The position numbers were made by a program, and so were the translations under genes. Shown here in pieces: positions 13,080 through 25,173 of a stretch of 64,000 nucleotides of DNA. The DNA is from Ulva prolifera (Eukaryota > Chlorophyta > Ulvophyceae > Ulvales > Ulvaceae): NCBI GenBank assembly GCA_023078555.1, contig CM041199.1, positions 7,879,315 through 7,943,314 of the forward strand, in the 5' to 3' direction. How positions within the stretch are numbered: the first letter of the stretch is position 1; each line of letters begins with the position of its first letter. The notes beneath the pieces were generated by a model, which was not told the origin of the DNA, made no database searches, and worked only from the letters and a program-made list of their open reading frames with translations.

Positions 13080-13877
13080 GATCATATATCCTTAAAAGAA
13101 GCTTCAAAATTGTTGCCCGTAACACAGCAGCCGCTGCGGGACCATGTTATCCATCGCCTAGATGCCAACTGGTGGCCAACACGCAAGTGCGACAACTGTG
13201 CGTGACGTAGACACCAACGACCAGCAGCTCAAAGCAGCCTACACATACCTGCAGGTGTCTTCTGACTTGACGAACAGACCCCGCATGGTGCGTCGCCCGA
13301 GCGGGTGTGCAGCACTTCATCGCCTACGTCTGGGCCAGATAGTGACAGACACAAGACTACGATTGATGGTTTGAAAAAGTAAAACAGGCAGCCTATGCAG
13401 TCGTCCGCATGTATCCATGGACGTCCGAGAGGCGACTGCTTGTGTGGGCAGGTATTCCGGTAAGGGGCAGGCAATGTGCACCTGCGCATGCATTCATGGT
13501 GGCGCTGGGTACTCGAGATACTGCGTCAGATATGCACTGCCACAAAATCGAGGCAGCCGATCGTCATGGGCTGAGAACCTTCACGCACTATTAGAACACT
13601 TTGCACATCAACCTGAAACGAGCCCCAGAGATGTACATGGGTGTGGATGTGGTGTTTCTACGCTTGGGATTATTTAGCATCCGTGCACGGGTGTGTTGTT
13701 GCTGAGCTGCGCCTGAGCGACTGGGTGCCTCGGAGACAGCTGCAGTGGGGGACGGCTGCAATGTGGCTTTGTTGCACTGTGCCTGGTATGCTATCATATG
13801 TAATGAGTCATTACCAATGACACACGGAGGGCATCTCCATGTTACTCTGTTACCTCGCTGATCATGGGCGCCGGAGC

Positions 13878-13926
13878 TCCTAGTGTCACGGCAAGAACAC
13901 ACCCATCCTAGTGTCACGGCAAGAAC
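13878..13926. repeat. Two-copy 21-bp direct repeat
   Basis: TCCTAGTGTCACGGCAAGAA plus C occurs at 13878-13898 and again, identical, at 13906-13926, a 28-bp period. It lies about 800 bp upstream of the starch synthase start. Whether it is a regulatory element or a simple duplication cannot be told. Confidence 0.7.
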
Positions 13927-14307
13927 TCTTGCAGCTTGACTGTGCGGGTCAACCGCATCTCACAGCTGCACTACAACTCCGCATATGCGGCGCCACTAGA
14001 ACCACTCGCCACGCATGGTGAGTGGCGGTCGCATACACAGCCAGGGTGCTTGTGGCGCGACCGTCATGGCCCTGGTGGGGTCTGGTACAGGCTGCCGGTG
14101 GAGCCCCGCCGGCGCTGCGGCTGCGGTGCTGCATGATGTCGAGAGGGCTGGGGGGCTGCCGGGGGCTGGGCGCCACGCAGTACGGTGGCCCGGCTGGGCA
14201 GCCTGTTGTTGGGCCGCCTCTGGCGCGGCTGCGTGCGTAAATTTGTGGGTGGGTGTGCGTTTGGGTGTTCGCGTTTGGCCAGGGATGGGTGGCTGTGCGT
14301 GTTTGCA

Positions 14308-14333
14308 GGGGGGGGGGGGGGGGGGGGGGGGGG
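14308..14333. repeat. Poly-G run of 26
   Basis: An uninterrupted run of 26 G, followed by A and four more G. Such a run can form quadruplexes, and its length is often unreliable in assemblies. Confidence 0.85.
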
Positions 14334-15593
14334 AGGGGTCAGCTGTGCCAGAACACCCGACTCGGACAGCCTTCTTACATCCTGAAGCTAAGTTCTTCCT
14401 TCCCCCCACCGTGACAATGTCTCACGCTCTTCAAAAGCACTGGGTCGAACTGGTGTGATCTACTGAAAGCTCCTCCCGTCCTTTGCAACCCGGATCATCT
14501 CCATACACCACTGTAGGCGCACCAAGGAAGCACTGAAAGAGTTCATTTTGTTTGGGTTTGCTCTGGATCCCGGTTGTGCACGGCGCGGTTTGGTGTGCTA
14601 GGGGCCGTGTTGGGCCGAGTGTGTGTTCTGTGCGGCCTGCCGACTGTGGCCTGAGTGCATTGTACTGGATCTGTGGACCTACTCCACGAGATGCTCGCTG
14701 TTTACACATGGCCGCCTGCCTTGCTGCCTTGTCTTGGCTCACACAAGTGCCACCTTTGCAAGCCTCTCCTTTGTTGAACTGGAGATCCGGAGATACACAC
14801 GGCATGGGTCTCAGCATCTCGTGCTGTCCCGGACATGAGCCTCTTCATCATCACGCCTGAGACGTCGAACAAGCAAGAACATGCCATTTCTGTTTGAGAT
14901 ATACCGGTACCCGTGACTCTCAGGCCACCTCACGTCACCTGGCTTTACGCACAGCGGCAAACCAATATCCGTGTAGCATTTTGTTTGCAAAGGACGACAT
15001 ATGGGAGCAGAAAGTCCACGTTGTCTCAGGATCTGTGTCTCAAAGAAAGGTCGTGCTGCATGGCCGGTCACCCAGCTCGCGTGGAATTGTCATTGCTTGG
15101 TCGAAGTTCCGACGCTCCTGAAGATTCAACACTGTCGCAGCGCATGGCGATGGCCCAAAATTTAGGATCAGGACCATTTGATGATAACGTCGCTGGCCTG
15201 AGATGTTATGCCTAGAAATGAACGGTTTGTTCGTGGCACTGCTCAGAACAGAATTGTACTGCAGGCAACACCATGGCATTTTGACCGTGTTGAGGCAAAG
15301 GCGGCTTCATACAACGTCGATGTAGTGCGCATGAGCTGTGAACAGAGTTTGCCACGGCGGATCCACAGCACGGAGACAGAGCAACGCTTTGCGTGCGTGA
15401 TGGATCGTTCGCAAACCCCGAGACCCACATCAGAGAGATACTGTGGTCAAGAAACAAAGAAGTAGATGCACATGGTGACTGACTTGTCTGCAGTGTGGGG
15501 TGGTCATGGCCAAAAAGACCAGTCACACGCGCATCATGGATTCTCAGGACCTGGCAACCATCCGTGCAGCTGCATCGCAACACTTACACGAGA

Positions 15594-15598
15594 ACAGC
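15594..15598 (-). terminator. TGTAA polyadenylation signal candidate for RACK1
   Basis: TTACA on the plus strand (TGTAA on the minus) lies about 235 nt beyond the RACK1 stop. This is the chlorophyte poly(A) consensus; the match is short. Confidence 0.35.
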
Positions 15599-15830
15599 GT
15601 TTCTTCAAGAGCACCCTTATCAGACGTCAGTCCCAGCTGGAAATCTGTCCAGAAACACTCTCCAGAACTCACCGCGCCCGATCCGCACACCCTCCCCCGC
15701 TGGCGCACAGCATGCACGTGATCGCACAGCTGCGCTGCAGGCCTGCCACCGGAGGTCAACATGACCAAGTGTCACCGCTAGGTGTCATCAGGTGCACTGT
15801 GTCACCCCAGCCTGTTAACCGGAGGCAAAC

Positions 15831-17872
15831 TTAGTTAGCCAGAGCCACGACGTACGCGTAGATGATGCCGTTGGTGTACCCAGCGTACAGCGTGGAACCG
15901 TCGCCGCTCCAGGCGAGGCTGACACAGTATGGCTCCGTTGCCTTCTTGCCATACTCCTGCTGCAGGCTCTCAGGCTTGAGCTCCTCGACAACGGACTTGC
16001 TCTCGAGGTCCCACACCTGCAGGATCGGCGCTCCGGCTGCTGAAAGAGGAAGTTGAGCATGGGAGGTCACGCCATAGTGCGGGGACATAAGCAGGAACAA
16101 AGAAGAACTCAGGCATTGCATAGCAGAGCACCAAAGCGACTACGACGCACGGCCATAAGAAGATAATGATCTGGAGATCCACACGCTGGAGATGACACGC
16201 TGCTCATTCTGAGATGTCAAAAATGGTGAAATACAAACACCATCACACGGCACACTGCCGCTCACACTGCCTAAGAGTCACAAGCACGAGCCATCGGACG
16301 GCTGGCTACAGAGCATGTCAGCGCCAACAGAATCAGTTCCAGGCAGAAGCTTTGCGTGAGCAGCAGCATGGTCATGCGAACGCTGTATTTGCACGAGCAC
16401 ATGGATCACAAATCAGGAGCAAACCGGGCACCTGTACCTGCAATGGCATCCACGCTCTACCTCGGATATGCGATGTGGCACAGGCGCTAAGAATGGCGCA
16501 ATGTGACGCAATGCACATCACTGAATGCACGCTGCGCAACCAAGCAAATCTGGCACAGCAGCGTCAACAGCAGCCGGCCAGGGGAATGCGTTAAGCTGCG
16601 GTGAACGCTTGCACATTCACGATGTCGGAGAGGCAAGACGCATGGAAGCCCAAGCCTCCTCGGCATGGTTGTCGCGACAGTTCTCGCTGACGTAGGAGAC
16701 TGGGTCCCCGCGGAAGGGGAGCCACACCTTGATGCCCTTCTGTGTGGCAGCGACAAGCCAGTACCGCATGGGGCTGAAGCAGACGGCGTGGATGATGTCT
16801 CCAGCATCGAGCATGTACAGGCGCTTGCCCTCCGTGAGGTCCCACAGCATCGCGGTCGCGTCCTTGCCACCGGACGCACACAGGGAGCCGTCTGGGGACA
16901 CAGTGACTGCGTTGATGTAGCCTGAGTGCCCGACGAGGTTGTGCTGCCTCATGACCTTGGACAGGGTGAGGTCCCAGACCTTGATCTGCTTGTCCCAACC
17001 ACCGGACACAATCACCGGCTGAGTGGTCGTTGGCGAGAAACGCACGCAGGACACCCAGTCCGTGTGGCCACCATCTGCTGCGTCCCAGGTGTACTTGCAC
17101 TCACCCAGGGTGTTCCAGAGCTTGATGGTCTTGTCACGGGATGCCGAAACAATCTGCGAGTCACAAACAAGTTGACCGACGTGATGCAGCAACAGCAGTC
17201 AGCCTGTTTATGAGCAGATGGGAGTGATGGATGAGAGCTGCGCATAAGTTTAACTTGGCAGATGTGACGAACATGCTGAGACAGGTTCAGCGTACTCAGC
17301 TGCTGCCTATGCATCAGGCCCATATGCCCCACCCTCGGGTCCATATCTTCACCGTGCACTTAGCTGAGCCGCACCTGTCGGTTGTCAACGGAGAATGCAA
17401 CAGACATCACATCCTTGGTGTGGCCTGCAAAACGCCTGGTTGTCTGGCCTGTGCTCAGATCCCACAGACGAAGTGTCCCGTCCCATGAGCCAGACAGACA
17501 GTACTGTCCGTCAAGAGAAAGGACGACGTCTTGGACGTAGTGGTTGTGCCCTTTCAGTGAGCGCTTGGCCCGGCCGATGCGGATGTCTGGGTCCTCCTCG
17601 CTGTACTGCTCCGCTGACGGGTCAATCTCCCACATGATAATGGTCTTGTCCCTGGAAAGCGTGATAAATCAGGAGTCGGCATGTAAGCTCTCGGGAAGAC
17701 AGCGCAGCAGCCCTGCTGCGACCTTTGCTGAAACAACGCCGAAGCCTTCACTAGCCACGTACCGGGAGGAAGAAAGCACTATGTTGGATGTAGTGTCCAC
17801 TGGAGTTGCGATGGCGGTCACCCAGTCGGTGTGCCCGACCAGGCATCCTCGATACTTAAGAGTCTCAGACAT
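15831..17872 (-). CDS. RACK1: RACK1, WD40 ribosome scaffold protein
   Basis: Receptor for activated C kinase 1 (G-beta-like), a seven-bladed WD40 propeller on the 40S subunit near the mRNA exit, linking translation to signalling. Exons (complement): 17763-17872, 17375-17651, 16728-17153, 15831-16016; phases 2,0,0; 999 nt, 332 residues, slightly longer than the usual 313-330. Blade signatures are clear: [137 protein letters not shown] and a last [16 protein letters not shown]. The start MSETLKYRG matches the family's usual length before the first GHTDWV. It is divergent from the nucleosidase gene at 18365. Confidence 0.97.
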
Positions 17873-18364
17873 GGCTACGGTTGTCTGTCAGCCTGCCGAT
17901 CAGATGTCCAGAAAGGAGCTAGAGAGATAGACTGGAAGCGCCAGCTGGCATTTACCTGGTCCATCCCGCCAACTTCGCAGTGTGCCTGGCGAGGGCATGC
18001 CGGCGGCCATTGTGTCTACTGGGGCCCGATTCCAAGCGGGGAGATGAGAAGACCGCTCGAGCGCTCTCACACAGTGACGTCACGGCCGATGAGTTCACCG
18101 ACATGGCTTGCCTGGACGATGCAACGTCCATCAATGGTACTGAAACACATTTCACTGCCTTGCTGAATGCGTTGCAAGGTCCTACCCTTGTGTCGGCCCC
18201 AATCTGGTCCTGCGCATGGCTCCCCAATCTACCAAGCTTGGGCAAGTCGCATCAGAAGCTCATGCAAAACAGTGGCGCAGGGCGACGAGAAAAGCCAGCG
18301 ACTACATAGATCATCAACAACAATAAACAAATCCACACCATGTAGGTCATACTCACGCACATCC
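17873..18364. promoter_or_regulatory. Shared upstream region of divergent RACK1 and nucleosidase genes
   Basis: About 490 bp separates the RACK1 start (minus) from the nucleosidase start (plus), so both promoters and 5' UTRs must fit here. I see no TATA box or other named element. The inference rests on spacing alone. Confidence 0.45.
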
Positions 18365-19757
18365 ATGTTTTCTTCAAGATCCTTTCACGCATATTCGTCT
18401 TGCCGTGCCCACATCCGAGCTGCCTGCAGTAGACCGCGGAGAGCGATCATCGCCCAGCCATCCGCCATGAGCAGCGCGGATAAACCTATCAAGAATGTTC
18501 TGCTCGTCATAGCAATGCAGGCAGAAGCCGAGCCGATCGTGGAAGAGCTTGGCCTGAAGAAAGACGAAGAGACACCGTATGCACCTCGGTGGTCTGTCCC
18601 GCACGACGCGGCACTGTGCGGAGGTCCAGCATCAGTGCTCAACTACTCTTAACATGTGCAGATTCAGAGGCCCCACAACAGCGCAGTCTTACCGCGGTAC
18701 CGTGGGCAGCATCGATGTGACCTTGGTTCACAATGGGAAAGATCCCAAGGCAGGAGTCGACAAGGTCGGGACAAACGCGGCAACGCTGACCACGTACCTT
18801 TCAATAGAGGCATTCAAGCCCGACATTGTCATTAGCGCAGGCACTGCCGGTGGCTTTGCTTCAAGGGGTGCCACGATCGCCTCAATTTTTGTATCCACAG
18901 CTTGTGTGAACCATGATCGCCGCATCCCTCTGCCTGGTTTCGATGAATTTGGACTTGGAAAGGAAGACACGCACAACTGTGCTCAAATGGCGCAAGACCT
19001 GGGTGTGCAAACACCCTCTCCCCACGTCCTTCAGCGTGGAATGCTTGACAACATAATCTGCTCCCTGGGCGTTCTCGTTGGCTTAGATTGTGACATCAGT
19101 CAGTCATCGAGCAGCCATTATCATATGCTTGTAACCATTCTCATGCATTCTGCAGTCTCCTTGCCACATCCTTCATCAGAGCAGGGGTGGGGTGCAGCTG
19201 TTTGCAATTACAGATGGAAATTTTTGAATTTGAGTGTACATGTCTGTCGCACCAATGCTCCGGGACAGCTGCTGTTGACGCCTGTTCCCTGTCCTGCAAG
19301 ATACATGCTTGTATATACCAGCCGAATGCGTGATCTCGATACAGCAGTGCCACGTGACCTGCAATATATTCATCTATGTGATGCCATGAAAGGGTCCATC
19401 ATGCAATGATATCGGAATCTGTGCCTCTTGCTCATGGGCTCTCTGCTTGTAGGCTTCAAAGAGGGCGTCGTCAGCACTGGCAACTCTCTCGACTACACCA
19501 TGCAGTGCATGGACATCATGAACAGCCACGAGGCTGCAGTGAAGGAGATGGAGGCGGCCGCCGTGGCGTACACCTGCGGCCTGTGGAAGACACCCATGTT
19601 TGCCGTCAAGTCTATCACTGACATTGTGGATGGCGATAAGCCCCCCGCAGAAGAGTTCCTGGAGAACCTGGGCAAAGCCGCCGCTGCTCTACGAACAGCC
19701 GTTGCGAAGGTCGTGGAGTACATGCAGGACAAGACACTGAGTCAGCTGTCAGAGTGA
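18365..19757 (+). CDS. MTN: 5'-methylthioadenosine/SAH nucleosidase
   Basis: Cleaves 5'-methylthioadenosine (and in some members S-adenosylhomocysteine) to adenine and the thioribosyl sugar, in methionine salvage. Exons 18365-18576, 18662-19002, 19453-19757; phases 2,1; 285 residues. Exon 1 has VLLVIAMQAEAEPIVEELGL. Exon 2 has DIVISAGTAGGF and NHDRRIPLPGFDEFGLG. Exon 3 has GVVSTGNSLDY, the catalytic-region KEMEAAAVAY (family MEGAAVAY) and KSITDIVDGDKPPAEEFL. This is the plant MTN layout. The first ATG gives a 34-residue Arg/Ser-rich leader that resembles an organelle signal. A second ATG at 18467 would give a 251-residue cytosolic form, the length usual for plant MTN. Confidence 0.92.
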
Positions 19758-22309
19758 TGGTTGTGATACGTGAGTGAGGCAAGCGCGCCTGGACCCGCAT
19801 GGGTCCGAATTACTCTCTCTCCGGACTCCGGCAGCATCAGACGCTGCACGGGATTGTATTGTTTCCTGTATACATGTGTGATGACTGCAGTCTCATAACT
19901 ATGATCCTCTGGGATCAACTCCTTGATCCGATCGCTGTGTTGCGGTTGGACATGTCACTGCTTGCACTGATTCACCACAGCCGAACTGGCTCGGTGTACA
20001 GAGCCAAGATTTCAGTGAGTGCAGCTCACATCTCGAGGGCAACAGGCCATGCTGTTGAAGGAGGATGCTAACGGTTTGCTTGTGACACAGACAGAACCAG
20101 CATCATAGATCTTGCAAGAGGATGTGTCGATGCAGCGTAACATGGGTTTGCCGAGTCCGTGTGATGCATTTCGTGACTGTAACGATGCCAAAGTGATTGA
20201 AATGAGATCAAAGCCAGTAGCTGTAGTGGCAGGTACTGATTCATACCAAAAAAAAGATACTCCGAGATTTGGGGACACATGGCAGCTGGTGAGTGCACTC
20301 ACAGCACAGATTGTTGGTCAGACCAGAGACCACATTATTCAAAAACTACGCTGATTTTGTGCTGTACTCACACACAAAATCCTTGTAGTTGGCAGTCTGA
20401 CAGCAACTGCATCGCTCAGACAATCGGACCCGCCCACCTCCTACCACCCCTTGCAAACAATGGAGCTGACCGAGAAGCAGGGCTGCAGAAACGCAGCGTC
20501 GAACAGTAATATTTGGCTGATCGTTCCCGGACGTCCCGGGACCATGCAGGTGGGAAAGGTATTTGACCAGACTCATGTGAACACATCTGATTGATGTTTA
20601 CAACATCAACTACAGCGCCACAATCAGGGAGGCAGCACTGCGTCAGAGCAAGCGTCAGTCAAGGCTATGTGCGCTGAACAGATAAGGAGAACGTATCAGG
20701 CTTTTCGCGGATAGTGACACGTGTGGTTATGGGCCGGAGACCTTGTTCAGAGCAGCAAGTCCGCCAATTGTCGTACTGGCCTTCCCCACCAGTCGACCAG
20801 GTACAATCAGGGCAGGTCCAATCTTCAGACCGCATAGACATCGCTGGTGGCAGGCTAATGCTCACGCCTCCAGGCGTCCTCTCATGAACGTGCAGTGACA
20901 GAGTTTACTGGGCCGTGCACACATGCACACATGAACTCCAGTGCCAAAGCTCTTGGTGCATCCTTAACTTCCGAATCCTTCAGAAGCTGGTGACAATCTT
21001 GTACAAGCTATGTTCGGACCAACAACGACACATGATCGCACATTGAGGCTGTACATTGTCACGGACGATGATGCATGCTTGGTTGATTGAACTCCTGGTG
21101 GATGCACCAACTCCGAGCAGCTATAATCTTATGTCCACGTAGTACAGTATCTATTGCGGTATGAGACGCTTTACACGCTGCTCCATGGCGTTCCAAACTC
21201 TGGCTATGTCTCATCACAGTACGTAGTCCATGCCGCTGTCAATAGCTGCACCTGCCGTGCCAGACTACCGTTCATGTGCACACGAGCTCCTGAAGAGCGA
21301 GACTTGCGCAATGTTGCTGAATGTTGCTGGTCGCTCAGTTTATCCTGGACATCCTGGTAAACTCCTGCCAACGTGGAGTTCAGGGCGTACAACCGTTCAT
21401 CCAGCTCACCGCAGAAGCCTGCCATGTTACAGTGAAGCGGTGTGTCACCATATGGGTCAGCATGAGTTGGAGCCATGATTTGAGTCTTCACTGAGTGCTG
21501 TGCCTTCCTGGAGTGCACTGCTGTAGTGGTGTGTGTGTGCGCAACGACAGGCCCAGAATACCACACATCTCTCCGTGCTTGTCCTGGTACACCTACAAGA
21601 AGAAATTGACTCAAAGGTTGGCTCATGAAAAGGGCTGGTTGGGACCTCCGAGTATGCAGCACCTCTGGTGTTGCACGCAGGTCGCTGTGAACGCCCTTGC
21701 TCGCTGTGCCTAAACCTCGAGTTCCAGCCACAACGATGCCACACAGGGCTACTTGTCCCCTTATCAAATGCCCCGACTCTGTCTGCAGCATGAGTTCCGG
21801 ATTCGTATGTGTCCATCCGTCACAATCAAATTGATCGTGTGCTTGGAATAGATGGCGAGAGACTCCAGATTATATGATGCCCAAAGACGGAACAGGATGA
21901 TCAGATAATACTTGGGTACATCGCCATTCAAGGACGACCGGCAAATATTGCTGGGCGTGTCGAGGACGAGCTGTTTACAACGTGTGCCTTTCGACGCGCA
22001 CGGCAGTCTACCTACGTATGCTACACCGCTGTCATCAGAGATCGGGCATGAACAAGAAGTGACGCACTCTTGGATACTTCATTGCACTGGGCGCGGCTGG
22101 GCATGCGTCTGGCCCGCGGAGCCCCTCAGCCACAAGTTTTTGCTCGGCACGTGCACGTGGACAGCATCACAGGCGGTGTAAACACTGCACAGCACTGCAG
22201 TCTCCAGCATATGAGTTCAATTGCAAGTTCAAGTCAACAGTCACACATATCCAAGCGATCTCATCCGCAACCGTGGTTTTTTCTACTGTTGGTTCAGCTT
22301 GGTGTTACG
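19758..22309. other. Spacer without recognised gene
   Basis: Short overlapping frames only, with no conserved motif or convincing splice-linked exons. It should hold the 3' UTR of the nucleosidase and the promoter of the S17 gene. Confidence 0.45.
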
Positions 22310-22654
22310 ATGGCGACAGTTCGGCTAGCAGGTGTCACAGGCACACAAAAGCACTGCATCGCTGCTGTGAGGCCGGTCACAAGACATAGCAATGTTTTGG
22401 CTGGGGCGCAGCGCTCTCTGGAGGGGAAAGTAGTGTCAGCCAAGATGGACAAGTCTGTTGCCGTGGAGGTGCTACGGTACAAGACTGTCGCTCGCTACGG
22501 CAAGGCTGTACGGCAGACGAAGAAGTACATCTCTCATGATGAAAACAACGAATGCCAGGAAGGGGACATCGTACGCATTAAAGAAGTCCCACGCATGTCA
22601 AAGTCCAAGACGATGGTCGTGGACACCGTTATCCGCAAAGCGGTGCAGTTGTAA
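22310..22654 (+). CDS. RPS17: Plastid-type 30S ribosomal protein S17 (uS17)
   Basis: Small-subunit protein that binds 16S rRNA helix 11. Single exon, 114 residues. The first ~35 residues (MATVRLAGVTGTQKHC, then Arg/Ser/Ala-rich) look like an organelle transit peptide. The mature part follows the bacterial S17 pattern: LEGKVVSAKMDKSVAVEVLR, then an RQTKKYISHDENNECQEGD stretch, VRIKEVPRMSKSKTMVV and a short tail. Bacterial-type S17 in a nuclear gene implies the plastid (less likely mitochondrial) ribosome. The frame stays open upstream of this ATG, so a slightly longer leader is possible. The stop TAA lies inside a TGTAA. Confidence 0.9.
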   Translation: MATVRLAGVTGTQKHCIAAVRPVTRHSNVLAGAQRSLEGKVVSAKMDKSVAVEVLRYKTVARYGKAVRQTKKYISHDENNECQEGDIVRIKEVPRMSKSKTMVVDTVIRKAVQL

Positions 22655-25110
22655 GGTGCGCGTCCTCACGGCAGCGCCGTTCAATGGTTTGAGTTTACTC
22701 ACCCTAGCTCGTTGTGCGGCATTTGCTAAGAATGCCAGCGATGGTTATCGAGTTGGCGGCTTGTTTTGTTGGGGGCCGACTCACCATCGGGACACGCTGG
22801 TTGTCTGTTGTGAGAACATGGGGTCCCAGTATCAAATCTCTGTCAATGAACAGCCTATCTGATCTGTATCGCGCTGGGGCTTTCCATCGTTCCTGTGGTG
22901 TTCGTCGCAGTGGCCACCTGATGACTCTGTGTCCTTCACGGCCTGTTCCATATGCACTGTCCATTTACAGAGATTCAGCGTAGTCTGTGACACTTGCAGG
23001 CTGCAGTGCAAGTTCCTGCACTATCAGCGAGCCTGGCGTACATCAAGACACATGGTAGAAGCTGGTGCCCATCACAATCAGCAGGGTAGGCATGCGCAAA
23101 CAGCAAGCTGGCGGTGAAATTGTCCAAGACCAGATGCTGATACATGCACCAGGGCAACAGCAGCTTGCCAGTATACACATGCTGCGCAGCGTCGGTGTTT
23201 TGATCAGCATGCCACTGAGTGTTGCAACAGTGCCGTGGCGACAGTTGCATGCGGTGGTGTAATGCCTAACTCAACATTACACTCCAGGTAATTCGTGTGG
23301 AGTATGCTTTGTTGACCTGCCGCATCCTCCAGACATGGCTTCGGCACAGCTGTGACGGCGGCCACTGTTGTTCATGGGACCAGGCTGCATATGCCCTGCC
23401 ATTTTTGCAACACTGTTGAACAATGTATGATGCAAAAGCCTTGAAACGCCTAAAGTTAACATGATTTGTGGAAAACAGGGGGCTGCATTTCAAAGTTGTC
23501 TGTGTGTCAAACATGGTCGGCGTGTCGGATATGTAATCTGTATTTCTGCATGATTGCATAAGTTTATGACAGTTGCAGGCACATGTGATGCCGGGACACG
23601 ATTGCAGACAGTGTCGATTATGTGCTGCATCACCTTGTGCTGGAACAACTTTACTTCACGTGTTGATGTAGCCTGCATGCGCCTAATGATCCTGATTCGC
23701 TCCTATTATGGTGATGCACACGTCCACAATGTTGCTCCCTGGTGGGTGGGGAATTCAACGTCAGTGCATTGCTGCCGACAGCTAGATGTGACATGTGTGT
23801 GGACGAGCGACGAAAGGAGGTGTGCTTGCATTGATAATTGATTGTGTGCCTGCGAGATCTCCTGAGGCGCTTTCTGCCTCTTCCGGACATGGTCCTCATC
23901 ACAGAAACATCCAACTTTCGTGTCCAGGCCAGCGCAGCCTCCAGATCTGACCTGATGCTCACATTCCCGCGCATGCAGCATCAACGTCCAAGCGCCGGTC
24001 AGTGCTGGGCCACTGTATCCTCGTGTTGGGTCTGTGTATGATCAACTGTCCGCCAATGTCCTCAAGCGTGACGGCGTACACCCGGCACCAACACGGCAGC
24101 CCGATGATGATGCACAGTAGTGAGCTTGCACAGAAGTGGGAACCCGTCTGCATGAGCCTGCATGCTCAGCGCAAACCAGAGTTCACAGCCTGGGATGTGC
24201 ACAGGAATGATGGTGTTTGCAGATAGATAGTGCCCCTCCCACAGCAAGTACATTGCAACGGATGGTCTTGCAGGACTCAATACGACTACTCAACCACATC
24301 TGAAAACAAGCTGACTAGTCAATCACTGCTGAAAACAAGCTGTGAACCATTCTTGCGCCTCTTCAGAGGTACCTCCAAATTCACACTCTCGCAGCAGACC
24401 TTTCCATATTACGAACAAGGGCTGCTTCAAAGTCCATTGCCACCTCACAGCCATCTCTGTTGGACCCCAATCAGCTGGACGCACACATGCGTGCACATGC
24501 GGTGGCATGGGTGTCCCTGCTCTGTGTTCCTGCGGTGCTGCCTTCCTCCCCGACTGTGTCCTTGCTACACATAGCTCTACACATGTGCATGTGTCATGTC
24601 TGGGTGGCTGGACACGCTCACATGTGAGCCCACCTCGAACTGCAACAGTTATCCATCCTCAACTTACCAGTGCAACGTGCTACAACGCATGCAAAACCTG
24701 CGCCTGGGGCGTAGCTTGGCACCGACCTTCACCACAGTGACCGATGGCGCCACAACTCTTACACAGGCAGGCGCGCAGCCGTGCTGCATGCTGTTCCGCG
24801 CCCGTGTGCGTCTGTTGTGCGTCGATGTGCTTGTGCAGCTGCAGCCTAGGCACAGTCGGGCTGCAGCACATCCGCCACCCCACCCCTCACCGCTGTGCAG
24901 GCACTGTGGTGCAAGGACAATGCATACAAACGAAGGCGGCGAGGGAACGCAATTGTGCTCCGTGCGGGCCTTCAAGCGTTGGCCGGAATCACCGGCAGTG
25001 GTACGCGCTCGTGTCCGACGTAGCGCCATGCATGAGTGAGTGGATTTGCGAGTGGATGCCCCGGCTGGATGCCCCGCCTCTGTCTTTTGTAACTACAAAG
25101 ACGGCGAGGC

Positions 25111-25173
25111 ACTGTGGAATCTTGTGCAGGTACTGTGGATTCTTGTGCAGGTACTGTGGATTCTTGTGCAGGG
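25111..25173. repeat. Three-unit 21-bp tandem repeat
   Basis: Units ACTGTGGATTCTTGTGCAGG plus T/G at 25111-25131, 25132-25152 and 25153-25173, differing at one base in unit 1 and the last base of unit 3. The 21-bp period keeps a frame and would encode LWILVQV-like heptads. A second small duplication (AGGCTGTGTAACT) follows directly. No gene was identified around it. Confidence 0.8.

Larger units (their letters stand above)
13080..15830. other. Spacer between starch synthase and RACK1
   Basis: This is the upstream flank of starch synthase I (minus) and the downstream flank of RACK1 (minus). No ORF here has recognisable motifs. It contains a duplicated 21-mer and a 26-G homopolymer, listed separately. 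Confidence 0.5.
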
